Source: Monomorium pharaonis
Lineage: Eukaryota > Arthropoda > Insecta > Hymenoptera > Formicidae
Direction of reading: 5' to 3'
Assembly: GCF_013373865.1 (NCBI RefSeq)
Contig: NC_050475.1
Span: 11,428,021 to 11,492,020 of the forward strand
DNA: 64,000 nt
The notes under the pieces are model-generated. The model was not told the origin of the DNA. It searched no databases and saw only the letters and a program-made list of their open reading frames with translations. This document shows, piece after piece, positions 22,095-33,336 of the stretch; the stretch's first letter is position 1; each line of letters opens with the position of its first letter. The position numbers and the translations under genes are program-made.

Positions 22095-23645
22095 GCTTTG
22101 TCAAGAAATTTTTTAAATATTGTCTATTAGGAAAACATTTTCTTGTTGCTTTGAAATCCTTATGTTTGTATTTTGATAAATGCAACAATTTGTTATATTC
22201 ATTAATGTTCATTATTTTGCACTGCTTGACTTTAATGCAGCTTTATGATGACGTGTGATTAGATTTGTTTGAAAGCAGTAAAGTGTTGAAAGTTACCATA
22301 GATGCCGATAAAATGTTGGTAACAATCGATAATTTTTGCAAGAGTTATCACCCAGCTAGCCAGGCCTGTTAAAATCACATATCGTGAAAGCTTTACAGCA
22401 AGGATTGTTTCAATTTTGACAACAATTTTATGACAAGTAATTGTCTGTTGCTTTGTTTTCTAAAAGTTTTGAGCAAATTTACGGTAAAAGCCATACGATG
22501 CTGCAAATAACAGAGAAAGACTTGTATATAAATATTACGTAGAGAAATTACAAGATTTGCTCCGACACGATAAAATGCAAAATTTAAGCAAATAACAGAG
22601 CAAACCTTGCTACATGACATGACAATAAATTTATGGCAAGAACAGGAAATCTTGTTAAGCACAGAATAACGGCAAATTAGTAGCAAGAGCAAAATAAAAC
22701 TTGCCGAGCACACTTTTGCAACAAAATTGCGACAAGGTGTGTCCGTAAACAGCTTAGTTTTTGCTGGCAAGGCTTGTCGCAAATAGTATGACGTACATTT
22801 CATGCAAATAACAGGGTTGCATTATCGGGTTTTAAACTTTATTTCTGGGTGACTTTACTATCTATCTCGAGATGGCGAATTTCTCTGAAAAAGATTTACC
22901 TACTGGATTAATAAAAGGGACTCGTCGAGAACAGAGAACCAAGTACGATTGCACCATTCACATATGATATTGGATTAATCAGTCCAATATTTCATTGTTG
23001 TAGATCTTAATTTCGACAAGATTTGTCCTGTTCTTGGCACAAATTTGCTATCATATTGTGCATGGCAAGGTTTGCCTTGTTTTTGTCACAAATTTGCTAT
23101 CATGCTACGTACAACAAGGTTTGCTCTATTCTTGCCACAAATTTGCTATTATATTATGTACAGCAAGGTTTGCCTTGTTCTTGCTGCAAATTTGTTGTTA
23201 TGCTTTACTAGCAAGTTTTATCCTGTTATTTGCATAAAATATTCGTCATATTATTTGCAACAAGCCTTGCCAGCAAAAGCTAAGCTTATTGTGGACACAC
23301 CTTGTCGTAATTTTGCTGCAAAGGTTTGCTCGAGTTTGCGACAAACTTCGCGCAGAGTTTGCGTCATTTTGCTAGCTGGGCATATACGTACCACGAGATG
23401 ACTTGCCTGTGGTACGACGCGAGTGTCAGAATGAGGGCTTTCGCATGGCAATCGGATTTCCAGAAAACAGAATATTGGAAAGGTAATAAAGAGGGCATCA
23501 GCCAATCAGAATTTTTTTAGCGGTGATGACCTTTTTATTCAACTGCCATGGGGAGGAAGGTGTGACAATGTGCGGGATTGAGGGGAAATGATTGTCGCAC
23601 GACTTTTCCGCACGGTTGAGAAATGAGTTATTTGTACAACTTTTT
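22095..23645 (-). repeat. ~520-bp repeat split by an insertion; second copy at 25770-26290
   Basis: Bases 22170-22350 and 23381-23640, read in minus and joined, match 25770-26290 on the + strand. Shared landmarks are cgtcgtaccacaggca, tgataactcttg, accgattgttacc and gaatgaatataacaa. The 26-kb copy lacks the 22351-23380 insert, so it is the empty site. Confidence 0.75.
22351..23380. mobile_element. CCCAGCTAGC-ended element (1030 bp) with proven empty site
   Basis: Ends CCCAGCTAGCCAGG and, from the right, CCCAGCTAGCAAAATGACGC. Comparison with the uninterrupted copy at 26015-26022 shows that only the element plus 2 bases (CA on +) were added, so the duplication is 2 bp. Inverted inner arms lie at about 22690-22800 and 23235-23345. 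The right half (23020-23220) is a ~55-bp tandem array, unit near gcaaggtttgccttgttctt followed by gcaaatttgctat, about four copies. ORFs 22393-22803 (minus) and 23023-23401 (+) are reads through these repeats. No transposase is visible. Confidence 0.8.
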
Positions 23646-24179
23646 TGCAGGTATAGAGAGTCACGAAGAGCATAATTTTCGATGTACATATAACAAAAAC
23701 ACATTTAACATATATTATAGTAATTCCAAAGAATATTGAGAAATTGTTGATGAAGAATAAATAAAGATTTGAGAAAAATAATACACAAGATAATTTTCGA
23801 AAAATATTATCTTTAAAATCTTATCTCTTTCTTAGCAGACATATTTAATTTTCTGATGGTTGTACTTTAAAATTGATTCTGGAAATAAAAAAAACAATGA
23901 AAAATACCCATAAAATTTTTAAAGCAAATCATTTATTCATATAAACAGGAGACGTCGGTGTCCACGGATGGTCAATTGAACAATAATGAGAATTAAGAAA
24001 AAAGGTAAAAGAATTCAATAAAATAAATTTTACAAAAATTAGGATATTATATATACTACTTTAAGATATATTTTTAATATAATAAACTTATACAAAAGAC
24101 TTCTTTGGAATAAAATATAAAGAAAGAGAATCGCGAAAGTGTTAACATTAATACGGCATAGACGGTTTATCTTGTCTAG

Positions 24180-24410
24180 GTGAAGCCTATCTCAGCTGCT
24201 GATCAGAAAACTCTCTATTCAGCCATTGCTATGGCACAGGAATTGACAGCGCGTTCCATGACAGATCTTGAATATCCGCCGGAATCACCCCGTACACCTG
24301 CCAGTCCTTCAAGACGTAGAAAATTTTCTTTTAAGTTGCCACATCAACACAGTCCCAAACCAGACAGACGACACTTTTGTGAAGAAGCTGCCAGTATACC
24401 TGACATACAG
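24180..24410 (+). CDS. Internal exon of an unrecognised host gene
   Basis: A 231-base open block, exactly 77 codons, sits between a good acceptor (tatcttgtctag before 24180) and a good donor (cag|gtacat at 24411). It therefore starts and ends at codon boundaries. The peptide begins VKPISAADQ and contains LYSAIAMAQELTARSMTDLE. This is followed by a proline/serine stretch (YPPESPRTPASPS), a basic patch RRRKFSFKLP that looks like a basophilic kinase site, and HFCEEAASIPDIQ. Composition and splice signals differ sharply from the surrounding repeats, and the amino acids do not look repeat-derived. No neighbouring exon was found on either side, so its introns must be long and transposon-filled. I do not recognise the protein; an intracellular regulatory or scaffold region is a guess. 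The ORF continues past the donor into intron sequence, which is not coding. Confidence 0.65.
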
Positions 24411-25769
24411 GTACATAAAATTGATTTTTTGTTTTATTTAAATATCTTTAATTTATCTTAAAACACATTTATATACAAGATTAAACCTACAATTATAGAA
24501 AACACAATAGAAAAATTTTAAATATATTTTTATTGTTATTTAATTAGCATGCAAATATTTTTTATAATTTTAATATTATTAAAAATTCTGCAAACTTTAC
24601 AATTTTAAAATGTGACAATGTAACAATAACGTACTAAAAAAAGAAAATTTTATAATAAAAAATATAAAAAATAGATGAAATTAATTTTTAATTATAAATA
24701 AGATTTTTATATATGTTTATTTATTGTTTGATGTAAATTAATGTTTTTTTCAAGTCATTTAATCCTATAATAGGAACAATATTAAAATTGTTTTCTTGTT
24801 TTTTTAATTAGGCATTGAAGAAGCACCTTTTAGGCATTTTTTAAGACAAAAAGAAAAGAGATAGGAAAAATTGTTTAACTAAGTTTTATTGTAAACATAA
24901 ATTTATTGCTTAGACGTTATCTGTGTTAAAAATACAGGGGGGTAATTTATTTATAGTAATGTATATAAATCAATAATAAAAGTTGTAACACTATCTAAAA
25001 CGAATGCCACGATGTGTGATTTAATATAAATTTTTTATGTATTATGCAAGTTTTATCGGTTAAAGTTATTTTAGGTGTTGTCTACCTTTTTACTTTTGGC
25101 CCTGTGGTATAGCCATCTTTTGACTATTATGATCAAATAATAATAGCGTTCAACAGACAAAACAGATCAGTACGCGCTCAGTGATTTTTTTTTAATGGTT
25201 AGTTTGCTCTGGATTTAGCGAAGCATTAAAGGCAAAAACGAATTATATTAAAAAATTCTTGCGTGATTAATGATCCGCTTTATTTGTTGAAGACTCAAAA
25301 TGACATACGTGTTTTGTATTGCAGCCTTGACAGCCAAGCATGTATATCGTGTTTATGTCATGTTTCAAGTTATAACATTAAATTCATTAATCTTAAACTG
25401 TTACTGGGTCACTGTCACCTAATTCAATTTTTGACGAGCTGCAGTTTGAAAACTAAGTGTTTAAAATTTTTGAAAAAATTCTGGAATAAAGTTTAAACAT
25501 AAAAAAATATATTTTAATAATAAAAAATTAATATTTTAATTATTTTTATTAAAAAAAATTTTTTAAGACAAAAATTTTTTTAAATCACGTTATTATGCTT
25601 GAAAAATCATAACTTTCTTAATTTTTAATATTTTAAGTCAAAAATTTAAGATTCTTGAAACATGTTCCTTTAATAAAAAAAATTAGTTTATAAATAAACT
25701 TTTTAAAAAAAGTATTTATTTTACATATTACAGGAGAACACTTTTTACTAAAAAAATTAATTTTTGTGA
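24411..25769 (+). other. Probable intron, AT-rich
   Basis: Follows the donor at 24411. Long A/T tracts; no exon with splice signals or recognisable repeat was seen. ORF 25263-25496 lacks any domain. Confidence 0.45.
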
Positions 25770-26290
25770 CATGTGCGTCGAAAACGGTCCTTTTCATAGC
25801 TCTACTGATTGGAAAGTCGCTGATTGTGCACGGGCAGTTTTCTTTTGCAAGTAACTCATTTCCCCACCAATTAATCGTGCAGAAATGTCTTGCGGATATT
25901 ATTTCCGCATGGCTATTCCCCCCAAATTTCGCACGATTGATCACTTTGTCACATTTTTTCTTTTATTCTGTGGACACTTGCGTCGTACCACAGGCACGTC
26001 ATCTTTCGACACACATATGATAACTCTTGAAAATTTTCGCAAAAATTACCGATTGTTACCGACATTTTATCGTCATATTTGGTAACTTTTGATGCTTTCG
26101 AATGAAATTGGTTGCTTTTGGACGAATCTGACCCTAGATAAATAACTTGTTAGTTTGTGTTCCACAGACATCGTGTCATCACGCGTCATTGTATCAAGGC
26201 CGCGTTAAAGTCGAGCAGTGCACTTTGCAGTAATAAACATGAATGAATATAACAACTCGGTGCATTGGTCAAAAACAAGCATGATTTTAA
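25770..26290 (+). repeat. Uninterrupted copy of the ~520-bp repeat (empty site)
   Basis: Matches the reverse complement of 23640-23381 joined to 22350-22170. The junction at about 26018 (cacatatgataactcttg) lacks the CCCAGC element. Confidence 0.75.
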
Positions 26291-26409
26291 AATAAAAAGT
26301 TGAAAGTTTTGACAATAGACTCCTGATCATATACATTTTGTTCAAGACCCCGCGTGAATATCTCATCATCAGGATATTCACGCGAAATGGTATTCAGAAA
26401 ACGATGAAA

Positions 26410-26890
26410 ATTTGGGAGCGCACAGCGTGAGCTTGAAGAATATTTATCTGCTTAATCCGCTTGTTTTCTCCACGCTAAGGCCAGGCTCACGCTCTGTGCA
26501 CAACATGGTTTTAACGGTCGCCCGTCGCCAGGACGCGCACCACGCGCTGACTCGCATAGCGCAGTTTCCGAGATGCGCTCGCGAACCAATCGCGCTTGAA
26601 TACTTGAGAGCGCGCATGACAAACGCGCGCACGATCGCGAGAAAGAGCCGGAACCCGCGAATAGCACGCGGCCCTCCGCGGCCACTTAAACATTTCGAGA
26701 ATTTTCTCAATGGTGCTAGGAAAAGGAGCCTTCTGTTACGTCTCCTCGACCGCCGCGACGGTTCCCGAGTTCTCTCCACTCTCTTGAGAGAATTTCGCCG
26801 AGACAGTCCATATCGACCGCCGTATCTTTTCTTAAGTATAGCCCGCCGAAAAATCTTACGACTAGTACTCGCGCTGCGTTTAAGAAAAAT
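26410..26890. other. CpG-rich island, possible promoter or first exon
   Basis: About 480 bases with many cgcgcg runs in an AT-rich setting. It gives overlapping ORFs on both strands (26412-26897 + and 26444-26935 minus) rich in R, A and S, as expected from composition. Neither has a domain. A short inverted repeat (gcacagcgtgagcttg / aggctcacgctctgtgc) lies at its left edge. It could be an unmethylated promoter or another LTR fragment. Bases 26900-27530 show nothing further. Confidence 0.3.
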
Positions 26891-28227
26891 TCCATAGAAA
26901 CAACATTTTTTTTTCGGGAGCTTTGCCCCTCGCAAACTCCCCGTCCGTCATTCTAAATTCTTTACTTTCTGCCCTGAACCACTTTTTGTCTCCGTCATTT
27001 TCTACGCACTTACAACAAAAAATAGAATATGTTACTCCCATTTGGATTGCCTTTGGCTTGTGCGTCCACTTCTCGTTGGAAATAGTTGACTTTCTGCACT
27101 TGTAGGACAAATATCTTTTTATTAAATATTGATTGACGCCTTTGTTACATCTGGATCACAGTGACCTAACATATTCTTTTAACGGCTGTCCATTGAAACT
27201 TGATCAGGAGGTCGTAATGAATAACATACTGCACTTTCAACAAATTTAATTGAGAACCAAATCCCAAAGGTTGGGATTACTGCAAAAGACTTTTACTGCT
27301 ATTATTCATGTAACAGCAATAAATTCATTTTTAGAAATTATTTATCGATTTTCAAACCTGGATAAGCTATGCCAAGAATTGTGATATATTGTTTACAATT
27401 TAACAAACCGCGTCTTTACTCGCAAAAAGAAACAAGTACTTATCACAACACACATCAAGTGATTATTCTAATGTATATCGAAATAATTGTTTTACATTAT
27501 TAATTAATTTAATTTTTTATTATTTACATTTTATTTAAAGGGCATAGCGAAATAAATAGGTGAAATCTGCCCCCGCACTAATCGAGCTCAAATTGATACC
27601 ATTATTTGGCACCCTTGAGATGTAAAACTTCCCCAAAAATTAGCTATAAAATCGCATTTGGGGGAGTTATGGAGGGGGAAAGAAAAATAAAACAAGTGGT
27701 TTTTTTCGAAAATGGTTGAACCGATTTTAATGAAAAAAATATATGTTGTAAACATCGTTTACGTAAGTTTAAAAAAATTTTAAGTAATTTTTGTGATTAA
27801 AAAAAACCCGATAAAAAAGTTTTTGAATTTTTTATGCATTTTTTTGGGGTGATGGTTTTGAGATACCACTTTTATATTTTCACAAAAACATCTCTAGATT
27901 TTTTTTTAACGCGTATTTTTTTCAAATCAATCAGAGTGGTGGAACATAATTAAAAATAATTCACACCGCGCCGCCGTGCCGCGCCGCGCCGCGCCGCGCC
28001 GGCTGGGCGACCGCGCCGCGGCGCACGGCGATTGTTGTCATATTGAACTTACATACTAGTTGCAGTGTTGCAATGTTTAGTTTCCAAGAAAAATTATAAT
28101 ATAATAATATAAAATATAATAATACATATAATACGTCCAGGACGTCTGCAGTTAGCCTATAAAACTTATCGTTTTGGCAGTTTATCACGAGGAGATTGCA
28201 GTACGTTTCTAAATTCCATACGTTCGG

Positions 28228-28888
28228 GGTGCTTTTAATGTGAGTCCCCTTGCCTTTCACATTATTTATCATTGGGTGCTTTTTTAATGTGAGTCCCCTC
28301 GCCTCTCACCTTATCTATCATCGGAATGCTTTTTTAAAGCGAGTCCCTTCGCCTCTCACATTATCTATCATCGGGGTGCTTTTTTAAAGTGAGTCCCCTC
28401 GCCCTCACATTATCTATTATCGAGGTGCTTTTTTAAAATGAGTCCCCTCGCCACTCACATTATTTATCATCGAGGTGCTCTTTTAAAGTGAGTCCCATCG
28501 CCTCTCACGTTATCTATCATCGGGTGCTTTTTTAAAGTGAATTCTTTTGTCTCTCACATTATTTATCACGAGGAGATTGCAGTACGTTTTTAAATTCCAT
28601 ACGTTCGGGGTGCTTTTAATGTGAGTCCCCTTACCTCTCACATTTATCATCAGGGTGCTTTTTTAATGTGAGTCCCCTCGCCTTTCACATTATTTATCAT
28701 TGGTGTGCTTTTTTAATGTGAGTTCTCTCGCCTCTCACCTTATCTATCATCGAGGTGCTTTTTTAAAATGGGTCCCCTCGCCACTCACATTATTTATTAT
28801 CGGGGTGTTTTTTTAATGTGAGTCTCCTCGCCTCTCACATTATCTATCATCGGGGTGCTTTTTTAATGTGAGTCCACTCGCCAAAAAA
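28228..28888 (+). repeat. ~50-bp tandem array, about 13 copies
   Basis: The unit is near ggtgcttttttaatgtgag - tcccctcgcctctcacatta - tctatcatcgg. Copy 7 is followed by a repeat of the arm segment (aggagattgcagtacgt), so the array has a two-block higher-order structure. Each unit contains its own small dyad (tgtgag...ctcaca). Confidence 0.9.
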
Positions 28889-29070
28889 ATAATGTGAGAA
28901 GCGAAGGGACTCACATTAAAAAAGTACTCCGATGATAAATAATGTGAGCGGCGAGGAGACTCACTTTAAAAAAGCACCCCGATGATAGAAAATGTGAGAA
29001 GCGAGGGGACTCACTTTAAAAAAGCACCCCGATGATAGATAATGTGAGAGGCGATGGGACTCACATTAAA
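28889..29070 (-). repeat. Inverse tandem array, about 4 copies
   Basis: Reverse-complement units of the preceding array (gcgaggggactcac, aaaaaagcaccccgatgata). The arm is shorter than its partner: four against thirteen copies. Confidence 0.9.
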
Positions 29071-29874
29071 AGCACTCCAAACATATGGAATTTAAAAACA
29101 TACTGTAATCTCCTCGTGATAAACTGCCGAAACGATAAGTTTTATAGGCTAACTGCAGACATCCTGAAAATATTATATGTATTATTATATTTTATATTAT
29201 TATATCATAATTTTTCTTGGCAACTAAACGTTACAACACTGCAACTAGTATGTAAGTTCAACATGACAACAATCGCCGTGCGCCGCGATTTTTATTTTTA
29301 ACCATGTTTCATTACTCCGATTGATTTGAAAAAAATATGTGTTAAAGAAGAAGATCTAGAGATGTTTTTGTGAAAATATAAAAGTTGTATCTCAGAATTA
29401 TCACTCCCCAAAAAATTCATAAAAAATTCAAAAATTTTTTTATTGGGTTTTTTTTATCACAAAAATTACTTAAAATTTTTTTAAACTTGTCTAAACAATG
29501 TTTATAATATATTTTTTTTTTATTAAAATCGGTCCAACCATTTTCGGAAAAAAAAAAAACACTTTTAATTTTTCTTTTTCCTATAACCCCCCCAAAAATG
29601 CAATTTTGTAGCTAATTTTTAGGGAAGTTTTACATTTCAAGGGTGCCAACTAACAATATCAATTTGAGCTCGATTAGTGTGGGGGCAGATTTCACCTGCT
29701 TATTCCGCTATGCTTTTCATTAAATATCTCATTATCTTATTAATTATATATTGTTTGCATTTTATTATTTATATTTTATTATTACTATTATTATTTTTAC
29801 TTGTATTTGCTGACTTGATCATATATTGTATCGTTAAGACTATGACAGCATTATTAATTATTACAATAATGTCA

Positions 29875-30493
29875 TGAGCCTTTGCTCTGAACGGGAGTTT
29901 TTCCCGAAATAGTTCTGGGATTCGCCTGTCTTAGGGGTTAGGACCCGAAGGAGAGAGGATTCGGCTCGTAGGTTGATTGAAAAAGACGGCGTCTTGCTTG
30001 CTCTTTTCTCGGTCTTTATTCGTGCAAGTTTGGTTACAATCAGTGTGCTGCACGTACGGTGTTATGTGACACTCGTGATAAACGTGACGTGTATTGATGT
30101 ACTCACTTTGGGCGCGTGTTACTACTCTCCGCTCGATCACGGCGTGGTTGCGCTTATATTCGATAGTTTTGTGGCGCAATTTTGAGGCTAGTGACCGAGC
30201 GTCGGCTTTTCCGAGGCCAAGCGTTTTGACACTGGAACGCGGTAGCCTTGCGGTTTAATTGTGCAATGTAGGGCCTTATTTCTAGAGTGATACGGAACTG
30301 GTTCCGAGTGGTTCCGTATCATGATATTGTAAGCTCACGGAAGTTGCTTGGGACTTTCGTGAGCGCGGCGAATTCTTGTGTGTCTTTCGAAAGAGGTGTT
30401 TCTCGCAACGTCCTTCGAAAGATGATGCGTTTTGCAATGGTAATTATTGGCTATAATTATAATATTATATTGGTTGTAAATCGGCTTACAACA
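29875..30493 (-). repeat. 3' LTR of the provirus
   Basis: In minus it starts TGTTGTAAGCCGATT directly after the polypurine tract and ends ...gagcaaaggctca. It has a palindromic block ggaactggttccgagtgg near 30295-30320 and an aataaag signal in minus near 30020. Confidence 0.85.
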
Positions 30494-30503
30494 TTTCTCT
30501 CCT
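30494..30503 (-). other. Polypurine tract
   Basis: AGGAGAGAAA in minus, directly upstream of the 3' LTR start, as required for plus-strand priming. Confidence 0.7.
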
Positions 30504-30509
30504 GTTAGA

Positions 30510-32490
30510 CAAGAAAACGAGGGTGCGATGTTTTTGCTTACAGTTTTGTTCTTGTTCGACAATCTGCTTTGCTAAGCCTTGGTAGTCTATTAGCTGCTTG
30601 TTTTGCATACATTATGTAGATTATGATAGTTACTATGATTAAGGCGATAGCGCCGCTGGTTGTCATCGGGTAGATAAAGTGTTTTTGCGGAAAAAACGGC
30701 TCTTGGTCACTCTCCAGTTCTTGTTTAATTTTTTGTATGCTTGTTCTTAGGTATTCGAGGTTGTGTGGATTGTTTGATATTTTCTTTAAGTGCAGATTAT
30801 CTGTGTGGTTATTTAATGGAATGTCTTGCAGTAGTATGATATTTATTTTTGACATTGTTGCGTCGATAATCACGCACGTCCAATAATATAAGAATATTCA
30901 GGCATATTAAACACGAGGCGTCGGACGATCGAACTTTCTCGCAAGAACGGACATGCATGAGCAAGTCGTGCGATGCAGAACTGTGTCCAGTGACGTCATC
31001 ATCCGGCGACGCGTCGCGAGACCACCAGAATCTTCCCGAAATCCTTCTCAAGGTATATAAGAGGGGACCGTCGAGACGAGACTCACTCCTGTCGGGATAC
31101 TCAAGCGGTTAACAACACAGTTTTTGTATCGTACGGCGAGCTCTACGTGCAGCCAAACAGTCGAGAACGCGCAGTGCCCGTGTATAAGTGATCCAGGAGC
31201 CGGGATTCACAGGCTCCGTCACCACACGTGGCCATAACGCACGACGCACTCGAGCCAATATTCGAACGTTATATTCGGAAAGTAAATGCGCTATCGCGTG
31301 TGAACCAGTATTTGTAAAGTGTAATACGAATTGAAATAAACTAATATTTTGTTACGCGAAATTACGGAGTGAAGATTAGTTTTTTCATCCCGACAAAACA
31401 GACATGTATGTGTCTAAAGTTTTTGCAGCTAAGAGTTTTGTGCGGTTTTATGATCGTTTCAGCTGTAACTATCTTACATCCTTTGTTTACGGTTATTTTC
31501 TTGTTGTTTATTATTTCTTTGCCTTCGGGGTAGTTTGTGCATTTTATGCTAATCTCGGGTTTTGACGTGGAGTATAACCAAGAATCGTCTTAATCCAAAT
31601 TACGCGTTTGCTTGTGAGATGGTTTACATTACAGTATTGGTTACGGTCGTGTACGTACATTTGGACTTCGCATATCGCGTTTGCGTTTATCTTGTTTATT
31701 GCATGCGTCGTTCCGTATATGTGTTCGGGGTCTAATATATCGCATTTTCGCATGTCGCTTTCGCTTAGGGCGATGTACGTTTACTTTTCTGCGTCTACCG
31801 CTACGTATTCCGCATTTGTTTTTACAGACGAAAAAAGGTTCATGTAGTTATGTATGTAATGCTATTACTCGCATGAATTTATAGATCGGTAAGCTCGCTA
31901 CCGAGAATTTTATTATAGTGTACATGTTTTTTGCGTCGCAATAGGTGCTGATTCTTAATGACTTTTATTTTTAACCATTCGTGGTTTTGTATACCTGTCG
32001 GGAGGTACAGTCCCTGGGGCCAAGTTAAGCTAGCTTTGCGAAGGGTTTCTATTATGCGGTCTATATGTGTGACTTTACGGTAGGGAAAGGTTTTATATAT
32101 GCTAGGTACTCGATAATTTCGGACGCGTCTCGTAGTAGGTCGTTCGTTAGGGCGTTAAGAACTGGGAAATGTTCGTCTAGGTCGTACCGTCTGTTATGTA
32201 TAAGTGCTTGGTTTTTTATTATTTCTAAGTGTCGTTAGTGCGTTTTTGTTATCTTCGATGGTTTGTTCTAGTGTTTTCACGTGGGCATGGCGTTGATTAC
32301 TTTCAGCTGGTTTTCTACGGCGTATTTTTGTTGCCGCGTTGGTGTTTTCTAATAATGTCAGCTGTTCGTTGATTGTTTTTTTGTCATCGGCATCCATGGT
32401 TCCGCATAGTGTCTTGACTATTGAGTCTACTCCGTCTATCAGTCCGCGTCGCTTATCTATCGGTGTCTTATATATTGTTCGTATGGTGTG
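30510..32490 (-). pseudogene. env remnant (fusion-type envelope), split by a solo LTR
   Basis: The C-terminal piece (30538-30855 minus) has one hydrophobic membrane segment (GAIALIIVTIIIYIMY) followed by a short basic tail, as in a type I envelope protein. The middle piece (31401-31900) contains cysteine-bearing ectodomain sequence (for example CDILDPEHIYG). The N-proximal piece (to about 32490) has a furin-like basic site followed by RRGLIDG, the pattern at the start of the fusion subunit in insect errantivirus env and baculovirus F proteins. The attachment subunit upstream is missing because of a deletion that fuses this piece to integrase. Frameshifts occur, and a 545-bp solo LTR interrupts it. 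It cannot make a working envelope. Confidence 0.75.
30856..31400 (+). mobile_element. Solo LTR of another family, 5-bp duplication GACAT
   Basis: TGTTGCG...ACAAAACA is flanked by GACAT at 30851-30855 and 31401-31405. In + orientation it has a TATA box (ggtatataagagggg, about 31053) and an aataaa signal (about 31334). Removing it and one GACAT would make the flanking env reading continuous, which confirms the boundaries. It is inserted opposite to the host provirus. A 5-bp duplication fits gypsy or BEL/Pao. Confidence 0.85.
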
Positions 32491-32700
32491 TACCAGGTGT
32501 TCTGTTATCACCATTGGCATCTTTGTTTTTGCTCTCAATTTGTTCCTCTGGCAATATTCACACTTTGCGATGTAATCCTCCACATCTTTCGTAATATCTC
32601 GCCAATTATGGTCTAATCTTATCCGCTTTAGTGTGCGTGCAATTCCTTGATGACCTAGAGAAGCGTCGTGGTATTTATATAATATCTGTCTTTTTTTCTT
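32491..32700 (-). pseudogene. Integrase zinc-finger remnant, core deleted
   Basis: In minus the sequence reads HDASLGHQG, then CEYCQRNK: the HHCC zinc finger of retroviral integrase. Fifteen or so residues later the same open frame (32194-32583) runs into the env cleavage region. The whole D,D35E catalytic core, the integrase C-terminus and the start of env are absent. The deletion junction is near 32490-32520. Confidence 0.75.
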
Positions 32701-32779
32701 GCTCCGTATACTCTCGGTTTACTGTTTCTTCCTCTTGTCTTATTATCTTCGATGGTGTTTACGTGCTCCGTGTCTTCTC

Positions 32780-33330
32780 TTACGGTGACGGCTCAGTGCA
32801 TCGGCATTAGTATTGCCTTTTCCGGCCTTATGTATTATCTTGTAATCGGCGATCTTGAGTCTTCACCTTATCAGGTAAGATCCCGGGTCCGTGACATTGA
32901 ATAGCCATACGAGTGGCTTGTGGTCTATAATTATTTTAAATCTTGTGCCGTATACATATGGCCAAAAATGTTTCACGGCCTATACGATCACTAATAATTC
33001 TTTTTCAGTTGTAATTTTGTTCCGCGCGATTCATTATTCTACTTGCATAAGTGATCGGGCGGTCTTGGTTGTCGGTGCCTTGTGATAACATCGCTCCTAT
33101 CGCGTAATTTGACGCGTCGGTGGTGACGAGAAATTCTTAATTGAAGTCCAGGTATTTTAATACTGGTGCCGTAATTAATTTTGTTTTGAGGTTGTCGAAC
33201 GCATCCTGTTGTGTGATCGTCTAGGCGAATTTTTCCTCTTTTTTCATTAGCATTGTTAAGGGTTCCGCTATTTTAGAAAAATTTTCGATGATTTTCCGAT
33301 AGTACCCTGCTAGTCCGATAAACGCTTGCA
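32780..33330 (-). pseudogene. RNase H remnant
   Basis: In minus, translated across frames: TTDASNYAIGAMLSQG (the Asp-containing RNase H strand), then RPITYASR, and at the end KAGKGNTNADALSR, the usual close of gypsy RNase H. At least three in-frame stops are present. Not functional. Confidence 0.75.
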
Positions 33331-33336
33331 CGTCTT

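Larger units (their letters stand above)
27539..29719. mobile_element. 2.2-kb foldback element with tandem-repeat arms
   Basis: The outer inverted ends (gcatagcgaaataaatagg / cctgcttattccgctatgc) continue through gtgaaatctgcccccgcac and its complement. Long arms follow, including ttgcagtgttgcaa, cagttagcctataaaacttat and gaggagattgcagtacgt. TTAA occurs at 27535-27538 and 29720-29723, a possible target duplication. The core consists of direct (28228-28888) and inverted (28889-29070) ~50-bp units. This is the layout of FB/Kolobok-type foldback elements. ORFs 27961-28272 (minus) and 29032-29301 (+) are the two mirrored arms and encode similar peptides; they are not genes. Confidence 0.8.

Noticed and set aside
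26412..26935. Paired 161- and 163-residue ORFs on opposite strands
   Set aside because: CpG-rich composition suppresses stops on both strands; no domain or splice evidence.
28228..28888. Regularly spaced ~50-bp repeats that resemble a CRISPR array
   Set aside because: The units are contiguous tandem copies without unique spacers, lie in a eukaryotic foldback element, and are mirrored by inverse copies.
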